From contig NZ_CP014015.2 of assembly GCF_001559075.2 (NCBI RefSeq), forward strand, positions 2,356,001-2,420,000: DNA of 64,000 nucleotides. Reading direction: 5' to 3'. Below, in pieces: positions 53,877 to 62,395 of this stretch. Within the stretch, counting starts at the first letter, position 1; every line of letters begins with the position of its first letter. The position numbers and the translations under genes are program-made. The notes beneath the pieces were generated by a model that was not told the DNA's origin, did no database searches, and saw only the letters and a program-made list of their open reading frames with translations. Origin of the DNA: Citrobacter amalonaticus (GTDB lineage: Bacteria; Pseudomonadota; Gammaproteobacteria; Enterobacterales; Enterobacteriaceae).

Positions 53877-54592
53877 AAAAAGGAGTCGCCGCCTTTCTGC
53901 GCCGGATAATTTTACGTGTCGTGCTGGTGCTCGCTGTATTCTGGGGCGGGGGCATCGCGTTGTTCAGCGTGATGCCGGTTCCTTTTTCCGCCGTGATGGC
54001 TGAACGTCAGATTGGCGCCTGGCTTCAGGGCGATTTTGGTTATGTCGCCCATTCTGACTGGGTGAGCATGGACGAAATCTCACCGTGGATGGGACTCGCG
54101 GTGATTGCCGCAGAAGATCAGACCTTCCCGGATCACTGGGGTTTTGACGTCGCCGCTATCGAGAAAGCGTTGTCACATAACGAACGTAATGAAAACCGCA
54201 TTCGCGGCGCGTCAACATTGTCACAGCAAACGGTTAAAAATCTCTTTCTCTGGGATGGGCGTAGCTGGTTGCGGAAAGGGCTGGAAGCCGGACTTACCGT
54301 CGGTGTAGAGACTGTCTGGAGCAAGAAGCGGATCCTGACGGTCTACCTGAATATCGCGGAATTTGGTGATGGCGTATTTGGCGTCGAAGCCGCCGCACAG
54401 CGCTATTTTGGCAAACCGGCCAGCCGATTGACTCAGTCAGAAGCGGCGTTGCTTGCCGCGGTATTACCCAATCCTCTGCGCTTTAAGGCCGCAGCACCTT
54501 CAGGCTATGTGCGTAGCCGTCAGGCGTGGATACTGCGTCAAATGCGACAATTGGGTGGGGAGTCGTTTATGACCCGCCACCACCTGCATTAA
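53873..54592 (+). CDS. mtgA: Monofunctional peptidoglycan glycosyltransferase MtgA
   Basis: MtgA polymerises lipid II glycan strands without transpeptidation and works at the division site. The 239 residues (E. coli 242) have one membrane segment (about 14-38) and a GT51 domain with motif 1 AEDQTFPDHWGFD (catalytic Glu), motif 2 RGASTLSQQTVKNLFL and motif 3 KKRILTVYLNIAEFG. It is translationally coupled to elbB. Confidence 0.97.
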   Translation: MKKGVAAFLRRIILRVVLVLAVFWGGGIALFSVMPVPFSAVMAERQIGAWLQGDFGYVAHSDWVSMDEISPWMGLAVIAAEDQTFPDHWGFDVAAIEKALSHNERNENRIRGASTLSQQTVKNLFLWDGRSWLRKGLEAGLTVGVETVWSKKRILTVYLNIAEFGDGVFGVEAAAQRYFGKPASRLTQSEAALLAAVLPNPLRFKAAAPSGYVRSRQAWILRQMRQLGGESFMTRHHLH

Positions 54593-54599
54593 ATCTGCA

Positions 54600-55232
54600 T
54601 TACGCCTCGCGCGAAGAGAGTGACAGCCCGCTGCGTTCTTTCGGATGGGCGTCTTTTTCCAGCGCGACGGCCAGTACCGGTTGGGCGATAAAACGCTGCC
54701 ACAGTCTTTCCTGCTTACGATGGCAGAACCATTTTGACCAGGTCGCCAGCGGGATCAGCGTCCCTTCACCAATGTTATCGCACACTACCGGCACCACTTC
54801 CGATTCGCTGATACGGTGACAAAGAACGTTTTGTGGTTTCAGCGTCATGGTGACGATATGGTTGTCACGCAGGTAGCGTTTTAGCGTCTTCAGCAGATGA
54901 CGTAGCACGACAAAGTCGTCTTCGTAACGACATTGTTTGGCAAATTCGGTGAGAGTGATGGACGGCTTGCCGTCGTAATCGGCAATCACATCGTAAACGT
55001 AACCCGTTCCGCAGTCGGTCTCGACCGTGCCGTAATAGCGCGGGATACCGCTCCAGTCTTTCAGGTAGCGAGAGAGGTGGGCATAGTACTTCAGTTCACG
55101 CTGTGTCTCTTTGTCGCCGCCCTGGCCACTGTTGTAAACGATCTTAATACAACGTTGGGCATCATCCGGATGCGCATAACACTTACGATGTCGTCCGGTG
55201 CCCAGGGGAGTCTCTGCTGATAAACGAATCAT
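54600..55232 (-). CDS. yrbL: PhoP-regulated kinase-like protein YrbL
   Basis: YrbL is a cytoplasmic protein of a small kinase-like family; its function is unknown, but E. coli yrbL is a PhoPQ target. The ATG at 55232 with AGGATAT upstream gives 210 residues beginning MIRLSAETPLGTGRHRKCY, equal to E. coli. Kinase-fold hints are the glycine loop PLGTGRHR and a catalytic-loop-like LKPQNVLCH. A PhoP-box-like repeat lies 54 bases upstream. Confidence 0.93.
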   Translation of the reverse strand: MIRLSAETPLGTGRHRKCYAHPDDAQRCIKIVYNSGQGGDKETQRELKYYAHLSRYLKDWSGIPRYYGTVETDCGTGYVYDVIADYDGKPSITLTEFAKQCRYEDDFVVLRHLLKTLKRYLRDNHIVTMTLKPQNVLCHRISESEVVPVVCDNIGEGTLIPLATWSKWFCHRKQERLWQRFIAQPVLAVALEKDAHPKERSGLSLSSREA

Positions 55233-55269
55233 GAGTGATATCCTGGAAATATTTACTGACAATAATCCA

Positions 55270-55302
55270 GTATGAACACTCAGGTTAAATGAAACCTAAA
55301 CG
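55270..55302 (-). promoter_or_regulatory. Candidate PhoP box and -10 of yrbL
   Basis: On the minus strand CGTTTA-GGTTT-CATTTA (55302-55286) resembles the PhoP direct repeat TGTTTA-N5-TGTTTA, with three mismatches in twelve. A CATACT -10 (55275-55270) follows 10 bases downstream, close to the usual spacing. It supports PhoPQ control as known for E. coli yrbL. Confidence 0.6.
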
Positions 55303-55379
55303 ACTTATCTTAAGGTTTTCTTAAGGTAATTCTTAAGTGAAAAAGCGCACGAATTGTACAGTTAAGGGGAGCAAAAACG

Positions 55380-55402
55380 AAAAAAACGCCAGATGGCGTT
55401 TT
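55380..55402 (-). terminator. Terminator of the rpoN-npr operon
   Basis: AACGCC (55385-55390) pairs with GGCGTT (55395-55400) around AGAT. On the minus strand the stem is followed by a run of T (the A-run 55380-55386), so it ends the leftward operon 30 bases behind npr. Confidence 0.88.
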
Positions 55403-55431
55403 CTGTGAGGGTATCCGTGGCGCGAGAAAAC

Positions 55432-55704
55432 TCAGTCTTCGTCGAATCCCGAATTGAAAAGCGCGATGACGGCCGCCAGCGCTTCAACCTCTTGCGGGCC
55501 GGAGGCTTCAACTTCAATCTGTCGGCCTTTGGCGGAGTCCAGCATCAGCAATGCGATGACGCTGTTGGCTTCCGCTTCGGTGCCTTCATCATTTCGTAGC
55601 AGGACTTCCGCGTCAAATCCCTGCATTAATTCAAAGAGCTTCATTGCTGGCCGGGCATGCATGCCCAGCTTGTTCGTGATTTCAACAGTTTGCTTCACGG
55701 TCAT
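55432..55704 (-). CDS. npr: Nitrogen phosphotransferase carrier NPr
   Basis: NPr (ptsO) is the HPr-like carrier of the nitrogen PTS that passes phosphate from PtsP to PtsN. The 90 residues contain the phosphorylated His16 in KLGMHARPA and the usual serine-46 region. It is the last gene of the rpoN operon and overlaps rapZ by 4 bases. Confidence 0.97.
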   Translation of the reverse strand: MTVKQTVEITNKLGMHARPAMKLFELMQGFDAEVLLRNDEGTEAEANSVIALLMLDSAKGRQIEVEASGPQEVEALAAVIALFNSGFDED

Positions 55705-56555
55705 GTTTTGCGTTTTTCCAGCGTACGATGGCGTGACTGTACGTTTTTACCGCGTGAGCGGAAGTAGTCTGCCAGCTGTTCTGCAATATACACCGAACGG
55801 TGTTTCCCGCCGGTACAACCGATAGCAACGGTCAGATAGCTACGGTTGTTGGTCTCCAGCATGGGTAACCATAGCTCAAGATAGCTGCGAGTCTGGTAGA
55901 TAAAATTGTGTACTTCTGTGTGTCTGTCGAGGAAGGCAGCAACGGGCTTGTCGAGACCGGTCATCGGCCGCAGTTTCGGGTCCCAGTGGGGGTTTGGCAA
56001 AAAGCGGACGTCGAAAACATAATCGGCATCGATGGGGATCCCGTGCTTAAAGCCGAAGGACTCAAACACCATCGTCAGTTCACGTTCGCGTTTACCCAAC
56101 AGGCGTGTCCGCAGCATTTCTGCCAGTTCATGCACCGACATTTCTGAGGTGTCGACGATCAGGTCGGCGCGAGAACGCAGCGGTTCCAGCAGGTCACTTT
56201 CCTGATCAATGGCGCTTTCCAGCGACAGGTTCTTGCTGGAGAGGGGGTGCAGACGACGCGTATCGCTGTAGCGACGAATCAACGTGTTGCGATCGGCATC
56301 GAGGAACAGCAGTTGCGGCGAGAACGCCTCGGGCAGGTTGTTCATCGCCTGCTCAAAAATTTCCGGCGACTCTGGCATATTGCGTACGTCAATGCTGACG
56401 GCAGCCGAAATCTGGCGTTCGGCAAGCGTGCGAGCCAGATCGGGTAACAATACTACGGGGAGGTTATCCACGCAGTAAAAGCCCATATCTTCCAGCGCGC
56501 GCAGGGCGACAGATTTACCTGACCCTGAACGACCGCTGACGATCATCAGTACCAT
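55701..56555 (-). CDS. rapZ: RNase adapter protein RapZ
   Basis: RapZ binds the small RNA GlmZ and presents it to RNase E, which adjusts glucosamine-6-phosphate synthase. The 284 residues contain Walker A SGRSGSGKS (about 6-14) in the N-terminal domain and the C-terminal sugar/RNA-binding domain with IGCTGGKHRSV. It lies between ptsN and npr, as in E. coli. Confidence 0.97.
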   Translation of the reverse strand: MVLMIVSGRSGSGKSVALRALEDMGFYCVDNLPVVLLPDLARTLAERQISAAVSIDVRNMPESPEIFEQAMNNLPEAFSPQLLFLDADRNTLIRRYSDTRRLHPLSSKNLSLESAIDQESDLLEPLRSRADLIVDTSEMSVHELAEMLRTRLLGKRERELTMVFESFGFKHGIPIDADYVFDVRFLPNPHWDPKLRPMTGLDKPVAAFLDRHTEVHNFIYQTRSYLELWLPMLETNNRSYLTVAIGCTGGKHRSVYIAEQLADYFRSRGKNVQSRHRTLEKRKT

Positions 56556-56588
56556 GTACTGTTTCTCCTCACCACGACAAAAGGGGAG

Positions 56589-57080
56589 TTACGCTTCATC
56601 CTGACCGCCTTCGGTGTCAGTGATGATTTGATACAACTCTTCATCGCTCTGTGCGGCGCGCAGTCGACGGCAGATGGTTTTATCCGCCAGACGCTTAGCC
56701 ACCAGCGATAGCGTATGCAGGTGCGTTTTGGTTTGATCCGCAGGCACCAGCAGGGCAAAAAGCAGATCAACAGGTTGATTATCAATCGCGTCGAAGGCGA
56801 TGGGTGTTTCCAGTTGCACAAACACGCCGACGGCGCGCAGGGTATCTTCTTCCAGCTTACCGTGCGGGATGGCGATCCCATTGCCGATGCCGGTACTGCC
56901 CATTTTTTCGCGCGTCAGGATCGCTTCAAAAACGACCTGCGGCGGTAGACTGAGTTGTTTTGCAGCCAGTTCACTGATGATTTCCAGCGCGCGTTTTTTG
57001 CTCTGGCAGTGAACGGCACTGCGCGTACATTCCTGGTTAAGTACACTGCTCAGTTGTAGAGTCGTATCGTTATTTATCAT
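56589..57080 (-). CDS. ptsN: Nitrogen regulatory IIA protein PtsN
   Basis: PtsN (EIIA-Ntr) is the output protein of the nitrogen PTS and controls potassium uptake and envelope functions. The ATG at 57080 with AGGTG upstream gives 163 residues; the phosphorylated His73 lies in IAIPHGKLEED. The frame is open nine codons further upstream, but the shorter start matches E. coli. Confidence 0.97.
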   Translation of the reverse strand: MINNDTTLQLSSVLNQECTRSAVHCQSKKRALEIISELAAKQLSLPPQVVFEAILTREKMGSTGIGNGIAIPHGKLEEDTLRAVGVFVQLETPIAFDAIDNQPVDLLFALLVPADQTKTHLHTLSLVAKRLADKTICRRLRAAQSDEELYQIITDTEGGQDEA

Positions 57081-57195
57081 AATTTCACCTAAGAATCCGT
57101 CCCACAACAGCGGAGCGGATTCGGAGCGCTAACTGTACAAATGGCCTGTTGTTCTGCACAACAGGCCGTCCTGCACCCGCTAACTGCCCGGACAA

Positions 57196-57483
57196 TTAGT
57201 GTTGTTTCAATTTATCTTTGTGTTTGGTGAGCTGTCTTGCCAGCTTGTCAATTAAGCCATCAATGGCGGCGTACATGTCCTGACCTTCCGCGCTGGCGTG
57301 AATTTCGCCACCGTTTACATGCAGTGTTGCATCCGAGATGTGGGTGACTTTCTCCACTTTCAACACAATATAGACCTGATTGATCCTGTCAAAATACTGT
57401 TCGAGTTTGGCGAACTTGGTATTCACAAAATCACGCAGGGCTTCTGTGATCTCGACGTTGTTTCCAGTGATGTTGAGCTGCAT
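57196..57483 (-). CDS. hpf: Ribosome hibernation promoting factor
   Basis: HPF binds the decoding centre and promotes 100S dimers of inactive ribosomes. The ATG at 57483 with AAGGAAG upstream gives the short-form length of 95 residues, beginning MQLNITGNNVEITEALRDF and ending in the basic KHKDKLKQH. An in-frame extension into the rpoN gap is not coding. It lies between rpoN and ptsN. Confidence 0.97.
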   Translation of the reverse strand: MQLNITGNNVEITEALRDFVNTKFAKLEQYFDRINQVYIVLKVEKVTHISDATLHVNGGEIHASAEGQDMYAAIDGLIDKLARQLTKHKDKLKQH

Positions 57484-57505
57484 AGTGTCTTCCTTATCGG
57501 TTGGG

Positions 57506-58939
57506 TCAAACCAGTTGTTTGCGCTGGTTTGACGGCGGAATGGATAAAGATTCTCGGTACTTCGCAACGGTGCGGCGCGCCACCATGATGCCTTGTTCTG
57601 ACAGCATCGACGTTAGCTTGCTGTCGCTCAGGGGCTTCGCGGGGTTTTCCGCCGCAATCAACTTCTTCACCAGTGCGCGGATCGCCGTGGAGGACGCTTC
57701 GCCACCTCCCTCGGTATTCACATGGCTGGAGAAAAAATACTTCAGTTCAAAAATGCCGCGTGGACTGTGCAGATACTTCTGCGTCGTCACACGAGAAATG
57801 GTCGATTCGTGCATCTCGACGGCCTGGGCGATGTCAGCCAGCACCATCGGTTTCATAAATTCTTCGCCTTGCTCAAAGAAGGCTTGTTGCTGCTCAACGA
57901 TGCAACGACTGACGCGCAGCAGGGTATCGTTGCGGCTTTCCAGACTCTTAATCAACCACTTCGCATCCTGCAAATTACTGCGGATGTACTGACTGTCGGC
58001 GTCATTACGCCCACCGTTGCACATTGCGGCGTAGTGCTGATTGATCTGCAGGCGGGGAATGCTGTCACCGTTGAGCTCAACCGTCCAGTGACCGTTATGC
58101 TTACGTACCAGCACGTCTGGGATCACGTATTCCGGTTCGCCGGTCTGGATCGACTGACCCGGGCGGGGATCGAGTGACTGAATCAGATTGACCGCCTCTT
58201 TGAGCACGTCTTCTTTGAGACGTGTGACACGCATCAGAGTGCGGAAGTCGTGGTTCGCCAGCAGATCGAGATGATCGCTGATGATCAACCGGGCTTCTTC
58301 AAGGAAGGGGGTCGCTTTGTCGAACTGTGAGAGCTGGATCAGCAGGCAATCGCGCAGATCTTTTGCCGCCACGCCTACGGGATCAAACCGCTGAATACGT
58401 TTGAGAACGGCTTCGACTTCATCAAGACCGACCTCTTCATTGCCCATGCTTTCGAGGATGTCGTCCAGCGAAACGGTGAGATAACCGGTGTCGTCAACGG
58501 CATCCACAATCGACGTGGCGATTGCGCGGTCGGTATCGGAGAACGGGGTAAGTTCCACCTGCCACATCAGGTAATCCTGTAGGGTCTGCGTGGTTTCACC
58601 CTGGTAAACGGGGAGCTCATCGTCGATGTAGTCGCCGCTGGTGCCCGACGGCGTACCGGCGGTGTAGATTTCATCCCAGCTGGCGTCGAGCGGCAACTCT
58701 TCCGGCATCTCTTTTTGTTCGAGAGCGTCGGCGGTATCCAGCGTTTCGCTGTCCTGAGTTTCGCGGGTATCAACTTCGTCGTGAAGATCGGTTTGCTCCA
58801 GCAACGGATTGCTTTCCAGCGCTTGCTGGAGTTCCTGCTGCAGTTCCAGCGTGGACAACTGCAACAGACGAATCGCCTGTTGTAGCTGCGGCGTCATCGC
58901 CAGTTGTTGGCTCAGCCTGAGTTGCAAACCTTGCTTCAT
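57506..58939 (-). CDS. rpoN: RNA polymerase sigma-54 factor
   Basis: RpoN directs transcription of nitrogen and stress genes that need enhancer-binding activators. The 477 residues show the glutamine-rich activator-response region (about 1-50), an acidic region II (about 50-120), the core-binding and helix-turn-helix regions, and the RpoN box ARRTVAKYRE near residue 454-463. It sits 47 bases after lptB in the operon. Confidence 0.98.
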   Translation of the reverse strand: MKQGLQLRLSQQLAMTPQLQQAIRLLQLSTLELQQELQQALESNPLLEQTDLHDEVDTRETQDSETLDTADALEQKEMPEELPLDASWDEIYTAGTPSGTSGDYIDDELPVYQGETTQTLQDYLMWQVELTPFSDTDRAIATSIVDAVDDTGYLTVSLDDILESMGNEEVGLDEVEAVLKRIQRFDPVGVAAKDLRDCLLIQLSQFDKATPFLEEARLIISDHLDLLANHDFRTLMRVTRLKEDVLKEAVNLIQSLDPRPGQSIQTGEPEYVIPDVLVRKHNGHWTVELNGDSIPRLQINQHYAAMCNGGRNDADSQYIRSNLQDAKWLIKSLESRNDTLLRVSRCIVEQQQAFFEQGEEFMKPMVLADIAQAVEMHESTISRVTTQKYLHSPRGIFELKYFFSSHVNTEGGGEASSTAIRALVKKLIAAENPAKPLSDSKLTSMLSEQGIMVARRTVAKYRESLSIPPSNQRKQLV

Positions 58940-58986
58940 GTTCAGAGTCGTTTTCTCCCGCTATGACGTCGCAAACTTCTACCCTA

Positions 58987-59712
58987 TCAGAGTCTGAAGT
59001 CTTCCCCAAGGTATACGCGCTTCACGTGCTCGTCCTGCAGGATTTCTGTCGGCGTACCGTGCGCGATCAGGTGTCCCTGGCTCACGATATAGGCTCGTTC
59101 ACACACGGCCAGCGTTTCGCGGACGTTATGGTCGGTAATCAACACGCCGAGACCGCTGTCACGCAGATGCTCAATAATGCGTTTGATATCGATAACGGAG
59201 ATGGGGTCAACGCCGGCAAACGGTTCATCCAGCAGGATAAATTTCGGGTTAGCGGCCAGGGCGCGGGCGATTTCCACACGGCGACGTTCCCCGCCGGAGA
59301 GTGACTGACCCATGTTGTCGCGCAGATGCTCAATGTGGAACTCTTCCATCAGCTCGTTAGCGCGGTCTTCACGCTGTTCGCTGGAGAGATCGTCACGAAT
59401 TTGCAGCACGGCCATCAGGTTATCGTACACGCTCAGGCGGCGAAAAATCGACGCTTCCTGCGGCAGATAGCCAATTCCTCGGCGTGCGCGGGCATGCAGC
59501 GGCAGCAGGCTGATGTCTTCATCATCAATAATGATGTTACCGGCATCGCGCGGCACAATGCCGACAACCATGTAGAAGGTGGTGGTTTTACCCGCACCGT
59601 TCGGCCCAAGCAGACCGACAATCTCGCCCGAGTTGACGGTCAGGCTGACATCTTCCACGACGCGGCGGCCTTTGTAGGCCTTCGCCAGATTCTTTGCAGT
59701 TAATGTTGCCAT
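58987..59712 (-). CDS. lptB: LPS export ATP-binding protein LptB
   Basis: LptB is the ATPase of the LptB2FG extractor that pulls lipopolysaccharide from the inner membrane. The 241 residues have Walker A GPNGAGKTT (about 37-45), signature LSGGERRR, Walker B KFILLDEPFAGVD and the switch histidine (LITDHNV). It follows lptA by 6 bases. Confidence 0.98.
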   Translation of the reverse strand: MATLTAKNLAKAYKGRRVVEDVSLTVNSGEIVGLLGPNGAGKTTTFYMVVGIVPRDAGNIIIDDEDISLLPLHARARRGIGYLPQEASIFRRLSVYDNLMAVLQIRDDLSSEQREDRANELMEEFHIEHLRDNMGQSLSGGERRRVEIARALAANPKFILLDEPFAGVDPISVIDIKRIIEHLRDSGLGVLITDHNVRETLAVCERAYIVSQGHLIAHGTPTEILQDEHVKRVYLGEDFRL

Positions 59713-59718
59713 AACGAA

Positions 59719-60267
59719 TTAGTTACTCTTCTTCTGAGCCGGGGCCTGGTTTTTGTCCTGCAACTGCGACGGAACCAGAACGGTAGTCACACGCTTGCCT
59801 TTCTCACTGAAGGCCTGCATTTTCTGCTCTTTCACCAGATAGGTAATTTTGTCCCCGGTGATGTTGCTGTCGAGCTGTTCCAGGTACGCATTGCCGGTGA
59901 GCACGACAAAGTCTTTCGCCAATTCATAATGCATTTTCGACGCATGGCCTTTTACCGGCTTACCGTTGTCCTGCATTTGATAGAACGTGGCCGGGTTGCC
60001 GAAGCCGTCAATGACCTCTTTACCCTCTTCACCGCCAGGGCGGGTAACGACCACTTTATCGGCGTTAATTTTGATCGTGCCCTGGGTCACAATGACATTG
60101 CCGGTGAAGGTCACGACGTTGCCCTGCATATCCAGAGACTGCTGGTCCGATTCAATGTGGATCGGCTGTTCGGTATCGCCGGTGACGGCGAACGCCGGAA
60201 TGCTGGCGGCCAGAAGTGAGCTGGCAAGCACAAGATTAAGGCTGAGTTTGTTTGTTTTGAATTTCAT
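59719..60267 (-). CDS. lptA: LPS export bridge protein LptA
   Basis: LptA forms the periplasmic bridge that carries LPS from LptC to LptD. The ATG at 60267 gives 182 residues (E. coli 185) with a signal peptide (1-27, ending PAFA) and the beta-jellyroll OstA domain. The start lies 32 bases inside lptC. A TTG seven codons upstream would extend the frame but is not needed. The C-terminal tail is slightly shorter than in E. coli. Confidence 0.97.
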   Translation of the reverse strand: MKFKTNKLSLNLVLASSLLAASIPAFAVTGDTEQPIHIESDQQSLDMQGNVVTFTGNVIVTQGTIKINADKVVVTRPGGEEGKEVIDGFGNPATFYQMQDNGKPVKGHASKMHYELAKDFVVLTGNAYLEQLDSNITGDKITYLVKEQKMQAFSEKGKRVTTVLVPSQLQDKNQAPAQKKSN

Positions 60268-60811
60268 AGGAGGTTCTAACCTTTTCAATCAGCTCGGCGT
60301 TCTTGCTGCGTAAGTTGCCGCGCATTTTCAGTCCGCTGGAGTTAAATGTTGTTCCGTATAACGTGACGAGGTCTTCAGAGGTAACATCCTGCGTCACCAG
60401 ATTGATCTGCGCGTTATCGGTGGTAATTCTGCGAAGTTGAGCGTCAGGCACCAGCGCGTTGACTTCAACGTGACCATAAAGATACAGCATCCGATCCTCA
60501 GTCAGCTTGGCTTTATCAGCCTTGATTGACCACGTCGGGATCTTGTCCTTATCAAACGTCGTTAATACGGGTTGTGTGAACCACGAAACGGCCTGATCGG
60601 AATAATATTCAACATGTTGGGCGATCAAACGATAGCTCAGCGCGCCTTCCGGACTGTAGACAACGGTATCCGTATGCTCGCTCTTGTAGGTCGGATCGCT
60701 CGTATTCACCACCACCTGCGCCGTGTCGTCTTTATCGGCCAGGTTAATCCCAATCAGCACCAGCACGGCCAACGACAGTAGAATGATAACCCAACGTCTG
60801 GCTTTACTCAT
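60236..60811 (-). CDS. lptC: LPS export protein LptC
   Basis: LptC is a bitopic inner-membrane protein that receives LPS from LptB2FG and hands it to LptA. The 191 residues have one membrane anchor (about 7-25) and a jellyroll domain. It overlaps kdsC by 4 bases and lptA by 32, so the four are tightly coupled. Confidence 0.97.
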   Translation of the reverse strand: MSKARRWVIILLSLAVLVLIGINLADKDDTAQVVVNTSDPTYKSEHTDTVVYSPEGALSYRLIAQHVEYYSDQAVSWFTQPVLTTFDKDKIPTWSIKADKAKLTEDRMLYLYGHVEVNALVPDAQLRRITTDNAQINLVTQDVTSEDLVTLYGTTFNSSGLKMRGNLRSKNAELIEKVRTSYEIQNKQTQP

Positions 60812-61374
60812 ATCGATTGCCCTTTGGCCTCATCAAGCTTACCCTGCGCCAGTAATAATAAATCACAGACTTCTCGTACCGCGCCGCGCCCGCCCGCGAT
60901 TTTCGTAACGTAATCCGCGCGCGTGAGCAGTAACGGATGCGCATCCGCAACGGCAATACTCAGGCCAATTTTTTCCATCACCGGCCAGTCAATCAGATCA
61001 TCACCGACGTAGGCCACGTTTTCCGGCGCAATCGCCAGTTTTGCCAGCAGATCGTGAAAGGCGACCAGTTTGTCTGATTGCCCCTGATACAGATGCGTGA
61101 TCCCCAGTGTGGCACACCGATCTTCTACTAGTTTAGCCTTTCGTCCGGTAATGATGGCGACGTCGATATCAGACGTTAGCGCACAACGGATCCCGTAACC
61201 ATCACGGACGTTGAAAGCCTTCAGTTCTTCACCGTTGTTGCCCATATAAATCAGGCCATCCGACAGCACGCCATCGACATCAAGAATCAGCAGACGGATA
61301 TTCTCTGCTTTGGCGATGACGTCCGCGCTGACGGGTCCATAACAGGTCGCAAGCGACGCACCTGCTTTGCTCAT
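60808..61374 (-). CDS. kdsC: 3-deoxy-D-manno-octulosonate 8-phosphate phosphatase
   Basis: KdsC removes phosphate from Kdo-8-phosphate in LPS core synthesis. It is a 188-residue HAD phosphatase with motif I LDVDGVLSDG (about 32-41), motif II TGRK and motif IV YVGDDLIDWP. It lies 20 bases after kdsD. Confidence 0.97.
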   Translation of the reverse strand: MSKAGASLATCYGPVSADVIAKAENIRLLILDVDGVLSDGLIYMGNNGEELKAFNVRDGYGIRCALTSDIDVAIITGRKAKLVEDRCATLGITHLYQGQSDKLVAFHDLLAKLAIAPENVAYVGDDLIDWPVMEKIGLSIAVADAHPLLLTRADYVTKIAGGRGAVREVCDLLLLAQGKLDEAKGQSI

Positions 61375-61394
61375 TTCTCTTTATCCTTGAATTT

Positions 61395-62381
61395 CTACAC
61401 AACGCCTGCACGCAGGAGATCATGCATATGTAACACACCGAGTAACTGGTCGCCATCGGCAACCATTACGGAGGTGATATGACGAGACTGCATTAAGTTC
61501 AGGGCATCGACCGCCAGAATCCCTGGACGCACGCGAATGCCCCCAGGCGTCATCACGTCGGCGATACCGAGCTGGCGCACGTCAACGCCCATATCAAAGA
61601 CGCGACGTAAATCACCGTCGGTGAAGATACCGTCGATCTTCATCGCATCATCGCAAATCACGGTCATCCCGAGGTTCTTGCGGGTTATCTCCAGCAGCGC
61701 ATCGCGCAGGCTGGCTTCTTTGGTGACATGCGGGATTTCATCACCCGTATGCATAATATCGTTCACGCGCAGCAGCAGTTTACGCCCCAGCGCACCGCCC
61801 GGATGTGACAGCGCAAAATCTTCAGCGGTAAAGCCGCGCGCCTTTAACAACGCCACCGCCAGCGCATCGCCCATCACTAATGTGGCGGTGGTGCTGCTTG
61901 TCGGGGCCAGTCCAAGCGGACAGGCTTCCTGCGGTACTTTAACACACAGATGGACATCCGCAGCACGCGCCATGCTGCTTTCTGGTCGACCGGTCATGCA
62001 GATAAGCTGAACCTGCAGTCGCTTAAGAACCGGAATCAGGGCCGCGATCTCGCTGGATTCCCCGGAGTTGGAGATGGCAATCACTACATCCTGCGAGGTC
62101 ACCATCCCCAGATCGCCGTGGGCGGCTTCGCCCGGATGAACGAAGAATGAGGAGGTACCGGTGCTGGCAAAGGTCGCGGCCATTTTGCGGCCAATATGCC
62201 CCGATTTCCCCATGCCCATCACCACCACTTTGCCGGTGCAGTTGAACATTTTTTCACAGGCGAGAGTGAAATCCTGGTTGATGTACTGATCGAGCTCCGC
62301 CAGGCCTTCACGTTCAATCGCCAGAACCTCTTTGCCGGCTTGCTGAAAGTCAAAACCCGGTTGTAACGCTAAGTGCGACAT
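61395..62381 (-). CDS. kdsD: Arabinose-5-phosphate isomerase KdsD
   Basis: KdsD makes D-arabinose 5-phosphate from ribulose 5-phosphate, the first step toward Kdo. The ATG at 62381 (MSHLALQPGFDFQQ) gives 328 residues, the E. coli length; 42 open codons upstream overlap yrbG and are not used. A SIS domain (about 40-180; GMGKSGHIGRK, ISNSGESSE) is followed by two CBS domains (about 210-325). Confidence 0.97.
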   Translation of the reverse strand: MSHLALQPGFDFQQAGKEVLAIEREGLAELDQYINQDFTLACEKMFNCTGKVVVMGMGKSGHIGRKMAATFASTGTSSFFVHPGEAAHGDLGMVTSQDVVIAISNSGESSEIAALIPVLKRLQVQLICMTGRPESSMARAADVHLCVKVPQEACPLGLAPTSSTTATLVMGDALAVALLKARGFTAEDFALSHPGGALGRKLLLRVNDIMHTGDEIPHVTKEASLRDALLEITRKNLGMTVICDDAMKIDGIFTDGDLRRVFDMGVDVRQLGIADVMTPGGIRVRPGILAVDALNLMQSRHITSVMVADGDQLLGVLHMHDLLRAGVV

Positions 62382-62395
62382 ATGTCTGTTTCCAG

